DNA of 64,000 nt, taken from contig NZ_AYOD01000011.1 in NCBI RefSeq assembly GCF_000497755.1, positions 77,741-141,740 on the forward strand, read 5' to 3'. The notes below the pieces were generated by a model, which saw only the letters and a program-made list of their open reading frames with translations, made no database searches and was not told the origin of the DNA. Every line of letters starts with the position of its first letter. Position 1 is the stretch's first letter. Origin of the DNA: Aliihoeflea sp. 2WW (GTDB lineage Bacteria > Pseudomonadota > Alphaproteobacteria > Rhizobiales > Rhizobiaceae). Shown here in pieces: positions 38,567-46,831 of the stretch. The position numbers and the translations under genes are program-made.

Positions 38567-39085
38567 TCAACCGGCAACCGCCGCCTGCGGCTTGAACGTC
38601 ATCGCCACGCCGTTGATGCAGTGGCGCTTGCCGGTCGGCTGCGGACCGTCGTCGAAGATATGGCCCATATGGCCGCCGCAGCGCGCGCAATGGCATTCGG
38701 TGCGCGTCATGAACAGCGTGTTGTCTGCCTTGGTGCCGATCGCGTTCGGTTCGGCCTCCCAGAAGCTCGGCCAGCCGGTGCCGGAATCATACTTCGTTTC
38801 CGAAGAATAGACCGCGAGATCGCAGCCCGCGCAGTGGAACATGCCGGCGCGCTTCTCGTCGTTCAGCGGGCTGGTGAAAGCCCGTTCGGTCGCCTCTTCG
38901 CGCAGCACCTGGTACTGCATGTCGGAGAGGATCGAGCGCCATTCGGCCTCGGTCTTCGTCACTTCGAAAGCGCCTTCCGCGGCGGCCATCGCATGGCCGG
39001 GCATCAGCCGGTAGAGAAGGCTGCCGCCGAGCGCCGCGAAGCCGATGGCGCCGGCGCTGCCGTAGAGAAACTGTCTGCGTGTCAT
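38567..39085 (-). CDS. msrB: Peptide methionine-(R)-S-oxide reductase MsrB with Tat-type leader
   Basis: A 172-residue protein. Residues 1-36 look like a twin-arginine signal: TRRQFLYG, a hydrophobic stretch, then GHAMAAAEG as a possible cleavage site. The mature part is MsrB: two zinc CxxC pairs (HCAGC, CARC), GTGWPSFW, and the catalytic RHCINGVAM. It reduces R-methionine sulfoxide. Most MsrB proteins are cytoplasmic; the leader suggests periplasmic repair of oxidised proteins here. ATG 39085 has AGGAGA 7 bases upstream. It lies downstream of the fasciclin and sigma/anti-sigma genes on the same strand. Confidence 0.92.
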   Translation of the reverse strand: MTRRQFLYGSAGAIGFAALGGSLLYRLMPGHAMAAAEGAFEVTKTEAEWRSILSDMQYQVLREEATERAFTSPLNDEKRAGMFHCAGCDLAVYSSETKYDSGTGWPSFWEAEPNAIGTKADNTLFMTRTECHCARCGGHMGHIFDDGPQPTGKRHCINGVAMTFKPQAAVAG

Positions 39086-39189
39086 CGGTTCATCTCCTGC
39101 GATCGTCAGCACCTTACATGCGGGACCTGCGCACGGGGCAATCAATTCGCGTTGAAAGGCACGTCATGCGAGCCACGCACTCGAAACGA

Positions 39190-39243
39190 AAAGGCCCCGC
39201 CCTTCTCGCGGGTGCAGACGCGAACGCGAAAGGCGGGGCCAAG
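39190..39243 (-). terminator. Terminator downstream of the fasciclin gene
   Basis: Stem GGCCCCGCC / GGCGGGGCC (39193-39201, 39232-39240) with an inner CG-rich hairpin, followed on the minus strand by TTTTCGTTTC. Confidence 0.6.
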
Positions 39244-39301
39244 TCAGCCGGCGACCGATGCGGGAGCAGGGAGGTCGCCGGCCGGTTGCTGAAGACGGTT
39301 C

Positions 39302-39862
39302 TTACATCTGGGGCAGCAGCACCGCGTCGATGACGTGGATCACGCCGTTCGACTGGTCGACATCGGCGATCGTGACAGTCGCCTCGCCGCCGTTCTCGTC
39401 GACGAGAACGATGTTGTCGCCGTCCATCTTCGCCGTCACGGTGCAACCGCCGACGGTTTCGATGGCGTGCTCGCCGCCATCATCCGAGATCATGGTGCCG
39501 ATCGCTTCCGACATCGCGTCGGCGGCAACCACATGGCAGGTCAGGACCTTGGTGAGCTGCTCCTTGTTCTCCGGCAGCAGGAGATTGTCGACGGTTCCTT
39601 CCGGCAGGGCGGCGAACGCGTCATTGGTGGGCGCGAAGACGGTGAACGGGCCTTCGCCCTGAAGCGTCTCGGCGAGGCCGGCAGCCTGAACGGCAGCGAC
39701 CAGCGTGGTGTGATCGGCCGAGTTCATCGCGTTTTCGACGATGTTCTTGTCGGCGAACATTTCGGCGCCGCCGACCATCGGATTGTCCTGCGCAAGCGCG
39801 GAGCCTGCGAGAGCGGACAGGGCGATGGAGCCGGCGAGAATGGTACGCGTGAAGTTGCGCAT
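39302..39862 (-). CDS. Secreted fasciclin-domain protein
   Basis: A 186-residue protein. A Sec signal peptide (about residues 1-25, ending GSALA before QDNP) precedes one FAS1 domain. FAS1 conserved boxes are visible as GPFTVFAPTNDAFAALP (H1) and GVIHVIDAVLLP (H2), separated by YH-like and beta segments. ATG 39862 has AGGAGG 8 bases upstream. Bacterial FAS1 proteins act in the periplasm or outside the cell, often in adhesion, and are frequently genetic neighbours of ECF sigma/RskA-like anti-sigma pairs, as here. The precise role is not known. Confidence 0.92.
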   Translation of the reverse strand: MRNFTRTILAGSIALSALAGSALAQDNPMVGGAEMFADKNIVENAMNSADHTTLVAAVQAAGLAETLQGEGPFTVFAPTNDAFAALPEGTVDNLLLPENKEQLTKVLTCHVVAADAMSEAIGTMISDDGGEHAIETVGGCTVTAKMDGDNIVLVDENGGEATVTIADVDQSNGVIHVIDAVLLPQM

Positions 39863-39959
39863 GTTCGAAACCTCCTGAATTGGCCCTCTTGCGGGGCGAC
39901 ACCGGGAGTCACGAAGGAGCGCGTCAAGAGTTTCAGGCCGAACCAAAAAAACGAAGCCA

Positions 39960-39991
39960 AAAATGAAAATCGGCCGGCAAAGCCGACCGAT
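39960..39991 (-). terminator. Terminator downstream of the small lipoprotein gene
   Basis: Minus-strand hairpin ATCGGTCGGC - TTT - GCCGGCCGAT (39969-39991, with one G-U pair), followed by TTTTCATTTTT. Confidence 0.7.
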
Positions 39992-40026
39992 CTTCATGTC
40001 TCGAAAGGCCAGGAAGGCCGTTTCGT

Positions 40027-40158
40027 TTATTCGGCCGGCGCCGTCGTCGCCGGGGGCTCCGTCATGCCGGCCGGCTGATCCGTTCCAGCATCATCCGTGC
40101 ATGCGGCCATCGCCAGAAGTCCGAAAGCAATCAGCGGATACGTCAAAATACGAAACAT
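40027..40158 (-). CDS. Small predicted lipoprotein (43 residues)
   Basis: A short gene: the protein begins MFRILTYPLIAFGLLAMAAC, a short signal peptide with a lipobox-like end (MAAC, Cys20), then an Asp/Pro/Thr/Ala-rich tail ending TTAPAE. The ATG is preceded by GAGGTGAAGG at the right distance and the gene is followed by its own hairpin terminator, which argues that it is real. It lies between the anti-sigma gene and the fasciclin gene, on the same strand. No known family is recognised; many entericidin-like and other tiny lipoproteins have this shape. Confidence 0.65.
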   Translation of the reverse strand: MFRILTYPLIAFGLLAMAACTDDAGTDQPAGMTEPPATTAPAE

Positions 40159-40295
40159 GTCCTTCACCTCAAATTCCATTGCATTCCCTACCCACCACCA
40201 AGGTAGGGATCGAGATGAATTTGTCGACCGGAGCGGGATAAATTCGGATCAATTCTCAAAAGATGACGTGAAGCAACAATCTACTTCGAAATCGA

Positions 40296-41018
40296 TCAGA
40301 TGCTGCGCAGATCACCAAGAGCGACCACGGCACCGGTCGGCTGCCCGGTGGGCGAGCCGCCCTCCGGTTCGAGCGATACGGCCAGGACGGCGCCGGCTGC
40401 AAACTTCGTGCGCAACTCGTCGGAAGGCCGCACTTCGAGGTGATCGGCATCGGCGAGCACGCCGAGCGAGGCCGGCGCTTCGTCGCCTTCGATGACCCAA
40501 AGCTCGAAATCCTGGCCCGCGGCGGCGGCCCCGTCGAGGCGGGTAAGGCTGATCGTCGCATGCGTCTCGTCGTAGAGGGCCAGATAGCGCACGTCCGTCT
40601 CGGGATTTTCGAGCGAGGCGACGAAACGCTGCGACGGCGCCTCCTCGCCGGGCGGCTGCAGGTTCCAGCCGACGACCAGCGCCAAGGCGACCACCGAAGC
40701 GGCGGCCAGCCCCCGCCAGACCCCGAGACTGTTCCACCACGAAGCTCCTGCCCGCGCTGCCGGCGCGACGTCGCCCGCGAAGATGCGGCGGTCGAGAGCC
40801 TGCTTCAGCGATGCCGGGGCTTCGACCGGCGCATAGAAATCGCCGAGCGGCGACAGCCGCGCCTCCCATTCGTCGACCAGGCGCGCGAACATGATGTCGG
40901 CTTCGATGCGACGCGCGACGTCCTGCCGCTCGGACGCCGGCAGCACGCCCAGAACGTACTCGGCGGCGAGCGCTTCGTCGCCTCCAAGTTCCGGTTCGTG
41001 AGGGTCGGTCGGCGTCAT
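40296..41018 (-). CDS. Membrane anti-sigma factor, RskA-like
   Basis: A 240-residue protein with a cytoplasmic N-terminal part (ALAAEYVLGVLPASERQDVARRI, the anti-sigma domain without the zinc HxxxCxxC motif), one membrane helix (about residues 103-120, GLAAASVVALALVVGW) and a periplasmic RskA C-terminal domain (GQDFELWVIEGDEAPASLGVL). Its ATG overlaps the sigma-factor stop (ATGA), the normal arrangement for a cognate pair. It probably holds the sigma factor at the membrane until a periplasmic signal frees it. Confidence 0.9.
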   Translation of the reverse strand: MTPTDPHEPELGGDEALAAEYVLGVLPASERQDVARRIEADIMFARLVDEWEARLSPLGDFYAPVEAPASLKQALDRRIFAGDVAPAARAGASWWNSLGVWRGLAAASVVALALVVGWNLQPPGEEAPSQRFVASLENPETDVRYLALYDETHATISLTRLDGAAAAGQDFELWVIEGDEAPASLGVLADADHLEVRPSDELRTKFAAGAVLAVSLEPEGGSPTGQPTGAVVALGDLRSI

Positions 41019-41554
41019 CTTTCCAGACAGTCCTTCAGCTTCATGAGGCTGCGGCGCAGCCAGGTTCGCATCGTGTTCAGCGGCACGCCATGGCGCTCCG
41101 CAAGTTCGGCATAGCTCTCACCGACAAGATAGGCGCCGCGCACGGCGGCGGCCCGGTCGGTGTCCAGTTCTTCAAGGCAAAGATGGATTCGCGCGCCCTC
41201 GTCGCCGGCAACCGCGAGCGCCTCCGGCCCGGGGGTGGGGTCGGCGATCTCGGCGGCCTCGTCGAGCCCGGTCTGCTTCATCCGACGCGCCCTGATCCGG
41301 TCGATCGAATGATTGCGCGCCACAGCCACCAGCCATGAAATCGGACTCAAGTCAGAGACGGCGAAGCGGTCGGCCTTCGTCCATATCTTGACGTAGACTT
41401 CCTGCAGCGCTTCCTCGGCTTCGGCCCGATCGTTCAAGACACGCAGGCACACGCCAAAAAGTTTCGCGCTCGTCTGCCGATAAAGCAAATCGAACGCTGC
41501 GCGGTCGCGCATCGAGGTCCTGACGATCAGCTTCGAGATATCGGGCGGGGTCAT
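41015..41554 (-). CDS. ECF sigma factor (SigK-like)
   Basis: A 179-residue sigma factor. Region 2 is visible as DRAAFDLLYRQTSAKLFGVCLRVL with AEEALQEVYVKIW, and region 4 as GESYAELAERHGVPLNTMRTWLRRSLMKLK. ATG 41554 begins MTPPDISKLIVRTSMRD, normal for the family. It forms an operon with its anti-sigma factor, and the fasciclin and MsrB genes downstream are plausible targets. I could not define its own promoter motif. It diverges from argB with 132 bases between. Confidence 0.92.
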   Translation of the reverse strand: MTPPDISKLIVRTSMRDRAAFDLLYRQTSAKLFGVCLRVLNDRAEAEEALQEVYVKIWTKADRFAVSDLSPISWLVAVARNHSIDRIRARRMKQTGLDEAAEIADPTPGPEALAVAGDEGARIHLCLEELDTDRAAAVRGAYLVGESYAELAERHGVPLNTMRTWLRRSLMKLKDCLER

Positions 41555-41686
41555 CTGGCACCAAACTAGCGGCCAGGTTCGGTTTTGCAACGCCTGATCG
41601 CATTTCCTTTCGGGCGGCGAAGGCGTTTGCCCGTTCCGGCGAATGAAGCTAAACAGCCCCCGCCCCAATATCGTGCGAGGACGCCC

Positions 41687-42583
41687 ATGACCCCCGAGCA
41701 GCTCGGAACCGCCGAGGAACAGGCCCGACTCCTGTCCGCCGCCCTGCCCTACATGCAGCGCTACGAGAACAAGACGGTCGTGGTCAAATATGGCGGCCAC
41801 GCCATGGGCAATGTCGAACTCGGCCGCGCCTTCGCACGCGACATCGCGCTCCTGAAGCAATCAGGCGTCAACCCGATCGTCGTTCATGGCGGCGGGCCGC
41901 AGATCGGCGCCATGCTCGCCAAGATGGGCATCGAATCGAAGTTCGAAGGGGGCCTGCGCGTCACCGACCAGAAGACGGTCGAGATCGTCGAGATGGTCCT
42001 TGCCGGCTCGATCAACAAGGAGATCGTCGCGCTCATCAATGCCGAGGGCGAATGGGCGATCGGGCTTTGTGGCAAGGACGGCAACATGGTCTTCGCCGAA
42101 AAGGCGCGCAAGACCGTGAAGGACCCCGATTCCAACATCGAACGCGCCATCGATCTCGGCTTCGTCGGCGAGCCGGTCGAGGTCGACCGGACGCTGCTCG
42201 ACCTTCTCGCGCGCTCGGAGATGATCCCGGTCATCGCGCCGGTCGCGCCTGGCCGCGACGGTCACACCTACAACATCAATGCCGACACCTTCGCCGGCGC
42301 CATCGCCGGCGCGCTGGGTGCCTCGCGCCTCCTGTTCCTGACCGACGTTCCGGGCGTTCTCGACAAGGACAAGAACCTCATCGACGAACTGACCGTCAGC
42401 CAGGCCCGCCAGCTCATCGCCGACGGCACGATCTCGGGCGGCATGATCCCCAAGGTCGAAACCTGCATCGAGGCGATCGAACGCGGCGTCGAGGGCGTCG
42501 TCATCCTCAACGGCAAGACACCCCATGCGGTGCTCCTGGAGCTGTTCACCGAGCATGGCGCGGGAACGCTGATCGTGCCGTAG
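41687..42583 (+). CDS. argB: Acetylglutamate kinase
   Basis: A 298-residue enzyme of arginine synthesis that phosphorylates N-acetylglutamate. The amino-acid-kinase fold is shown by [24 protein letters not shown], the [17 protein letters not shown] region and [16 protein letters not shown]. An extra N-terminal helix ([25 protein letters not shown]) is typical of arginine-sensitive hexameric enzymes, so feedback inhibition is likely. ATG 41687 has CGAGGA upstream; more distal starts read into shadow sequence. No other arg gene is adjacent. Confidence 0.95.
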   Translation: MTPEQLGTAEEQARLLSAALPYMQRYENKTVVVKYGGHAMGNVELGRAFARDIALLKQSGVNPIVVHGGGPQIGAMLAKMGIESKFEGGLRVTDQKTVEIVEMVLAGSINKEIVALINAEGEWAIGLCGKDGNMVFAEKARKTVKDPDSNIERAIDLGFVGEPVEVDRTLLDLLARSEMIPVIAPVAPGRDGHTYNINADTFAGAIAGALGASRLLFLTDVPGVLDKDKNLIDELTVSQARQLIADGTISGGMIPKVETCIEAIERGVEGVVILNGKTPHAVLLELFTEHGAGTLIVP

Positions 42584-42622
42584 GCGGCATTGCGCTTTTG
42601 TAGCCCATAGGATACAGTCAGC

Positions 42623-42913
42623 TTGATCAAGGTTGTCGAGACCGGAAGCTACTCGAAGTGGTTCGACGCAGTTCGAGACCAAAATGCCAAGGGGCGGATA
42701 TTGATCCGCATCCGTCGAATGACGCTCGGCAATTTTGGAGATGTCTCCCCGGTCGGCGAAGGCGTGTCGGAGTTGCGTGTGCACTACGGCCCGGGATACC
42801 GAGTCTATTTCGTGCGGCGCGGTGAGAAACTGATCATCCTTCTCGGTGGCGGCGACAAAAGCTCGCAAACCCGCGATATCGCTGCCGCAAAAACGCTGGC
42901 GAAGACCTTTTGA
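42623..42913 (+). CDS. Type II toxin, RelE/ParE superfamily (HI1419-like)
   Basis: A 96-residue protein of the addiction-module killer family that includes HI1419. Conserved segments are WFDAVRDQNAKGRILIRIRRM, GDVSPVGEGVSELRVHYGPGYRVYF and ILLGGGDKSSQTRDI. The start is TTG at 42623. Toxin precedes antitoxin, the order normal for this family (HigBA-like). Family members cleave mRNA at the ribosome; that is inferred here. It lies 39 bases after argB and may be a recent cassette. Confidence 0.9.
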   Translation: MIKVVETGSYSKWFDAVRDQNAKGRILIRIRRMTLGNFGDVSPVGEGVSELRVHYGPGYRVYFVRRGEKLIILLGGGDKSSQTRDIAAAKTLAKTF

Positions 42914-42923
42914 GGAAAATCAG

Positions 42924-43220
42924 ATGTCGCTTGATCTCAAGCCCTGGGATGCCGCCGATCACCTGAGTGACGAGGGGGCGATCCTCGCCTATCTCGAGGC
43001 GGCCGTCGAAGATGGTGATCCGGCGCTGATCGCGGCTGCCATCGGCGATGTCGCGCGCGCAAAAGGGATGACCGAGGTGGCCATGGAAGCGGGACTGTCG
43101 CGCGAAAGCCTCTACAAGTCGCTGAGTGCCGACGGCAACCCATCCTTCGCGACCGTTCTGAAGGTCCTGCGTGCACTCGATATAGACCTGTCATTCAAGC
43201 GCCACGTCTCGGCCGCCTAA
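42924..43220 (+). CDS. Antitoxin of the HI1419/HI1420-type module
   Basis: A 98-residue helix-turn-helix protein matching the HI1420-type addiction module antidote family: GDPALIAAAIGDVARAKGMTEVAMEAGLSRESLYKSLS, then GNPSFATVLKVLRALDIDLSF. ATG 42924 has GAGG upstream and lies 10 bases after the toxin stop. It should bind the toxin and repress the pair's promoter. Its end overlaps the convergent DMT gene by 4 bases. Confidence 0.9.
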   Translation: MSLDLKPWDAADHLSDEGAILAYLEAAVEDGDPALIAAAIGDVARAKGMTEVAMEAGLSRESLYKSLSADGNPSFATVLKVLRALDIDLSFKRHVSAA

Positions 43221-44122
43221 CCCACCAGCACCAGCACCACGATCCCCGCCACGATCAGCGCGCAGCCGGCGATTTCGATGCGGTTGATGGCCTCCTTGAA
43301 GAAGAACACCGAGGCGGCGAAGGTGAACAGCATCTCGACCTGCGCCAGCGCCTTGACGACGGCGGCCTGCTGCAGCGTCATCGCCATGAACCAGCCGAAG
43401 GATGCGGTCGCGCCCATGAGGCCGGTGAAGAGCGACGGTTTCCATGCGCGCCGGATGCGGCCGATTTCGGCGCGGTCCTTCCACAGCATCCACGCCGCCA
43501 TGATCGCCGTCTGGAAGGTGATGACGACGGCGAGCGTCACCGCCGCCTGCATCATGAAATTCGGCCCGCCGAGCGAGAGGGATGCGGCGCGGTAGGCGAC
43601 GGCCGAGATGCCGAAGGCGGTACCCGAGGCAAGGCCGATCAGTGCGTTACGCGCCATCACGGATGTCACCAGATTGCGCCAGGTGATCTGCATGTGGGCG
43701 ACCGAGATCAGCATCACGCCGAAGACGCTGATGGCGATGGCGGCGAGCGTTCCGGCCGTGACGCGCTCGCCGAAGAAGATCAGCGCGAAGAGCGCGGCCT
43801 GCGCCGGCTCGGTGCGCGAATAGGCGGTGCCGACCGCGAAATTGCGGAACGAGAAGAGGTGGATCAACAGAAAGGTCGCGGTGATCTGGCCGATGGCGCC
43901 GACTACGACCCACGCTGCAAAGGTCGCGTTCAGTGCCGGCAGGTCGAAGCCCGCGAGCCAATGCAATCCGGCGACGAAGGCGAGCGCGAAGGGCAGGCCG
44001 AAGCCGAAGCGCACGAAGGTCGCGCCCGTCGTGCCCATGACGCTCTTCAGATGCTTCTGGCCGGCCGAGCGCAAGTTCTGCAAGAACGCGGCCGCGATCG
44101 TGATGGGAATCCAAAGTTCCAT
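43217..44122 (-). CDS. DMT (EamA-type) family transporter
   Basis: A 301-residue membrane protein with ten predicted helices in two EamA repeats: ATFVRFGFGLPFALAFVAG in the first, LALVVITFQTAIMAAW-like sequence and VVKALAQVEMLFTFAASVFFFKE in the second. Such carriers export amino acids or metabolites. It diverges from the HAD nucleotidase gene with about 90 bases between. No specific substrate is indicated. Confidence 0.88.
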   Translation of the reverse strand: MELWIPITIAAAFLQNLRSAGQKHLKSVMGTTGATFVRFGFGLPFALAFVAGLHWLAGFDLPALNATFAAWVVVGAIGQITATFLLIHLFSFRNFAVGTAYSRTEPAQAALFALIFFGERVTAGTLAAIAISVFGVMLISVAHMQITWRNLVTSVMARNALIGLASGTAFGISAVAYRAASLSLGGPNFMMQAAVTLAVVITFQTAIMAAWMLWKDRAEIGRIRRAWKPSLFTGLMGATASFGWFMAMTLQQAAVVKALAQVEMLFTFAASVFFFKEAINRIEIAGCALIVAGIVVLVLVG

Positions 44123-44214
44123 GTCGCCCCCCGATGCGAGAGCGGCTAGGGCATAAAGATCGTTCGCGCAAGCCGGGCGTTGCGCTTCGTCATTTGCTGC
44201 GCCACAAGCAGGCC

Positions 44215-44919
44215 ATGACCAATCTTCCCGATCCCGCCCGCTTCGCCCATGTCACGGACTGGGTGTTCGACCTCGACAACACGCTCTATCCGCACCACAC
44301 GAACCTGTTCGCGCAGATCGACGTGCGGATGACGCGTTACATTTCGGAGCTTCTAACGCTTCCGTCGGATGAGGCGCGGCTGATGCAGAAGGAGCTCTAC
44401 AAGGAATACGGGACGACGATGAAGGGGCTGATGGAGCGCCATGCCATCGACCCGGACGATTTCCTGCAAAAGGTCCACGACATCGACTATTCGCCGGTCG
44501 AGGCCTCGCCCGAACTCGGTGCCGCGATTTCGGCGCTGCCGGGCCGCAAGTTCATCTTCACCAATGGCGACCGCAAGCATGCCGAGAACACGGCCCGGAG
44601 GCTCGGCATTCTCGACCATTTCGACGACATTTTCGACATCGTGGCGGCTGGGCTCAATCCGAAGCCAGCCCGCGCGACCTACGACACGTTCGTGGCCCTC
44701 CACGACGTGGTGGGGCCGAATGCGGCGATGTTCGAGGATCTGGCGCGCAATCTCCATGTGCCAAAGGCGCTCGGCATGACCACCGTCCTCGTCGTGCCGA
44801 ACAATTTCGAGCCGACCTTCGCGGAAGTCTGGGAGCAGGACCCCGATCACGAAGACGATGTCGACTACGTCACCGACGATCTGACGTCGTTCCTGACCTC
44901 GATCCTGGCGAAGCGCTAA
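44215..44919 (+). CDS. HAD-family pyrimidine 5'-nucleotidase
   Basis: A 234-residue HAD hydrolase. The four motifs are seen: FDLDNTLYP (nucleophile Asp), FTNGDRKHA, NPKPARATYD (Lys) and FEDLARNL. The LDNTLYPHHTNLF start and the GILDHFDDIFDI segment are those of the Sdt1/PynA-type pyrimidine 5'-nucleotidase family, which removes phosphate from UMP/CMP-like nucleotides. ATG 44215 is the first Met before the family start; upstream codons belong to shadow sequence. Its end overlaps the convergent small gene by 4 bases. Confidence 0.9.
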   Translation: MTNLPDPARFAHVTDWVFDLDNTLYPHHTNLFAQIDVRMTRYISELLTLPSDEARLMQKELYKEYGTTMKGLMERHAIDPDDFLQKVHDIDYSPVEASPELGAAISALPGRKFIFTNGDRKHAENTARRLGILDHFDDIFDIVAAGLNPKPARATYDTFVALHDVVGPNAAMFEDLARNLHVPKALGMTTVLVVPNNFEPTFAEVWEQDPDHEDDVDYVTDDLTSFLTSILAKR

Positions 44920-45182
44920 ACACGCGGGTCTGAGGTGCGGTCCGGGACGGGGTCGACCGCGTCGTCCGGATTGGCGCCGGCGCTGCGCGAAGGCGGCAGG
45001 TCGCCGAGCTGCTCGGCGCTGGACACGCCGGGCCGCTTGTCCTTGTCGAACGCGCCGTCCTTGCGCTCGGTCTCGTCGGGAAGCGAATCCTGCGGATGTT
45101 CGGCCGGCTGTTCGGCGTGGCCGAGGTCTTTTTCCTGCTGATGCTTAATGACGTCGTCGTCGGTGCTGGTGCGTCCGCCCAT
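44916..45182 (-). CDS. Small hydrophilic acidic protein (88 residues), function unknown
   Basis: An 88-residue protein with no hydrophobic segment and many Asp, Glu, Pro, Ser and Lys residues; it looks intrinsically disordered. AAAGGAGA 6 bases before the ATG at 45182 supports it as a real gene. No family recognised. It could be a stress-related (hydrophilin-like) protein, but only from composition. It lies between the nucleotidase and the copper chaperone genes. Confidence 0.6.
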   Translation of the reverse strand: MGGRTSTDDDVIKHQQEKDLGHAEQPAEHPQDSLPDETERKDGAFDKDKRPGVSSAEQLGDLPPSRSAGANPDDAVDPVPDRTSDPRV

Positions 45183-45232
45183 GGCAATTCTCCTTTGGTG
45201 GAGAAACGCCGCTCGCGCCGCGCCTGTTCCGC

Positions 45233-45769
45233 TCAGTGGCGGTGCGCCTTGATCATCGCCGGCTCGCGAACCGGAAACTGCAGCACCACCGAGCCCGCCT
45301 TCTCGAACTCCAGCGTTAGTTCGATCTCGTCCTCGGCGACCAGCGCCTCGTCGATGCCGGTCAGCATGAAATGCAGCCCGCCCGGCTTGAACTCGACCCT
45401 GTCACCCGGACCGATCTCGATGCCGTCCGCGACCGGCCGCATCTTCATGACTCCGTTCTCGACCGCCATCTCGTGCATGTCGACGCGCGGCGCGGCGAGC
45501 GCGGTGGCACCGATCAGCCGGTCGGCGGTCTCGCCGCGATTGAGGATCGACAGATAGGCCGCCGCCACCTTCTGGCCGGGCTGCATCGCCCGCACCCATG
45601 CACCCGAAAGCTGCAGGTCGTCGGCCATCACCGTGTCGAGGTCGACGCATCCCGCCACGTCGAAGACTTGCCCCTCCAGGCACTCCTCTTCGGCGGCGAG
45701 GGCGGGGGCGGCAAGCGCGGAAAGGGCGACACAGGCGGCCGCAATCAGCCGAAGCGGGACGAGAATCAT
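45233..45769 (-). CDS. Periplasmic copper chaperone PCu(A)C family
   Basis: A 178-residue protein with a Sec signal peptide (about 1-25, ending ALA before AEEE). The PCuAC copper site is present: VDMHEMAVENGVMKMRP and GLHFMLTGI supply the His/Met ligands in the H(M)x10Mx21HxM pattern. PCuAC donates copper to cytochrome oxidase. An unusual N-terminal insert with two extra Cys (EEECLEG, AGCVDL) precedes the domain; its role is unclear. It is 21 bases downstream of the LOG-like gene on the same strand. The C-terminus has two His residues. Confidence 0.9.
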   Translation of the reverse strand: MILVPLRLIAAACVALSALAAPALAAEEECLEGQVFDVAGCVDLDTVMADDLQLSGAWVRAMQPGQKVAAAYLSILNRGETADRLIGATALAAPRVDMHEMAVENGVMKMRPVADGIEIGPGDRVEFKPGGLHFMLTGIDEALVAEDEIELTLEFEKAGSVVLQFPVREPAMIKAHRH

Positions 45770-45790
45770 GATGCGAAGGTCCTTTCCGAC

Positions 45791-46642
45791 CTATTTTCCA
45801 CCGTCGATCTCATAGAAACGCGCAATCACGTCCCAGGCTTCCTGCGCGGTGTCGACGAAATCGATGATATCCTGGTCCCCAGGCGAAATCGTGCCCTGTT
45901 CGGCAAGAAAGTCGAGGTCGACCGCCCGCTCCCAGAACGATTTTCCGAAGCAGATCACCGGGACGCGTTCCATGCGGCCGGTCTGGATCAAGGTCAGCGT
46001 CTCGAAGAACTCGTCCATCGTGCCGAAGCCGCCGGGGAATACGGCCACCGCCTTGGCGCGCATGACGAAGTGCATCTTGCGGATCGCGAAATAGTGGAAG
46101 TTGAAGCAGAGCTCCGGCGTCACGTAGGGGTTCGGCGCCTGCTCATGCGGGAGGACGATGTTGAGGCCGATCGAGGGCGCGTCGACATCGGTCGCGCCGC
46201 GGTTGCCGGCCTCCATGACGCCGGGCCCGCCGCCGGTGACGACGACGAATTCGCGGTATCCGTAGCTGGCCGAATGCTGCGAGCAGAGGCGGGCGAATTC
46301 GCGGGCCTCGTCGTAATATTTCGCATTGGCCAGGAGGTTCTTCTTCTGCACCTCGTTCTTGGCCGCCCATGCCTCGCCGCCCGGCTCGGGAATGCGCGCG
46401 CCGCCGAACAGGATGACGGTCGATTCGATACCGCGCTCCGCCAGCACCATATCGGGCTTCAACAGTTCGAGTTGCAGACGGACGGGGCGCAGCTCGCGCC
46501 GCGTCATGAACTCCTCGTCGTCCCAGGCCAGCCGATAGGTCGGCGCGCGCGTCTGCGGCGTATCCGGCACGCTCTTGGCGCGTTCGCGATCCTCGTCCGA
46601 ATGCGGCAGAGGCGACCAGTCGTTCTTTTTCGTCCGTTGCAT
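45791..46642 (-). CDS. LOG-like (TIGR00730) Rossmann-fold protein
   Basis: A 283-residue protein. The LOG signature appears as VVTGGGPGVMEAGNRG and FPGGFGTMDEFFE. Family members hydrolyse nucleoside-5'-monophosphates with release of the base (cytokinin-activating type in plants), but bacterial members are diverse and this one carries a longer charged N-terminus than plant LOGs. ATG 46642 is preferred to a TTG at 46660. It is divergent from dapD. Confidence 0.85.
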   Translation of the reverse strand: MQRTKKNDWSPLPHSDEDRERAKSVPDTPQTRAPTYRLAWDDEEFMTRRELRPVRLQLELLKPDMVLAERGIESTVILFGGARIPEPGGEAWAAKNEVQKKNLLANAKYYDEAREFARLCSQHSASYGYREFVVVTGGGPGVMEAGNRGATDVDAPSIGLNIVLPHEQAPNPYVTPELCFNFHYFAIRKMHFVMRAKAVAVFPGGFGTMDEFFETLTLIQTGRMERVPVICFGKSFWERAVDLDFLAEQGTISPGDQDIIDFVDTAQEAWDVIARFYEIDGGK

Positions 46643-46831
46643 GAAAGCCGAATACCCCAATCTTGCGCGAAGCGCTTCGCGCCCGTCCGATTCAACCAGT
46701 CAAACCATGAAATGGCGGCGCTTGCACGTGGCTTGCGCCGATACCGCGCTTGGCCTAGTTTCCGCGCCGACCGGGAGCCGCCCACAACCCAGTAGCGAGC
46801 GGCCTTCACACCTATGCAATGGAGCAAATTG

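Noticed and set aside
46643-46831. Possible small gene or riboswitch ahead of dapD
   Set aside because: The 189-base divergent region shows no clear start with Shine-Dalgarno and no lysine-riboswitch-like pairing that I could trace.
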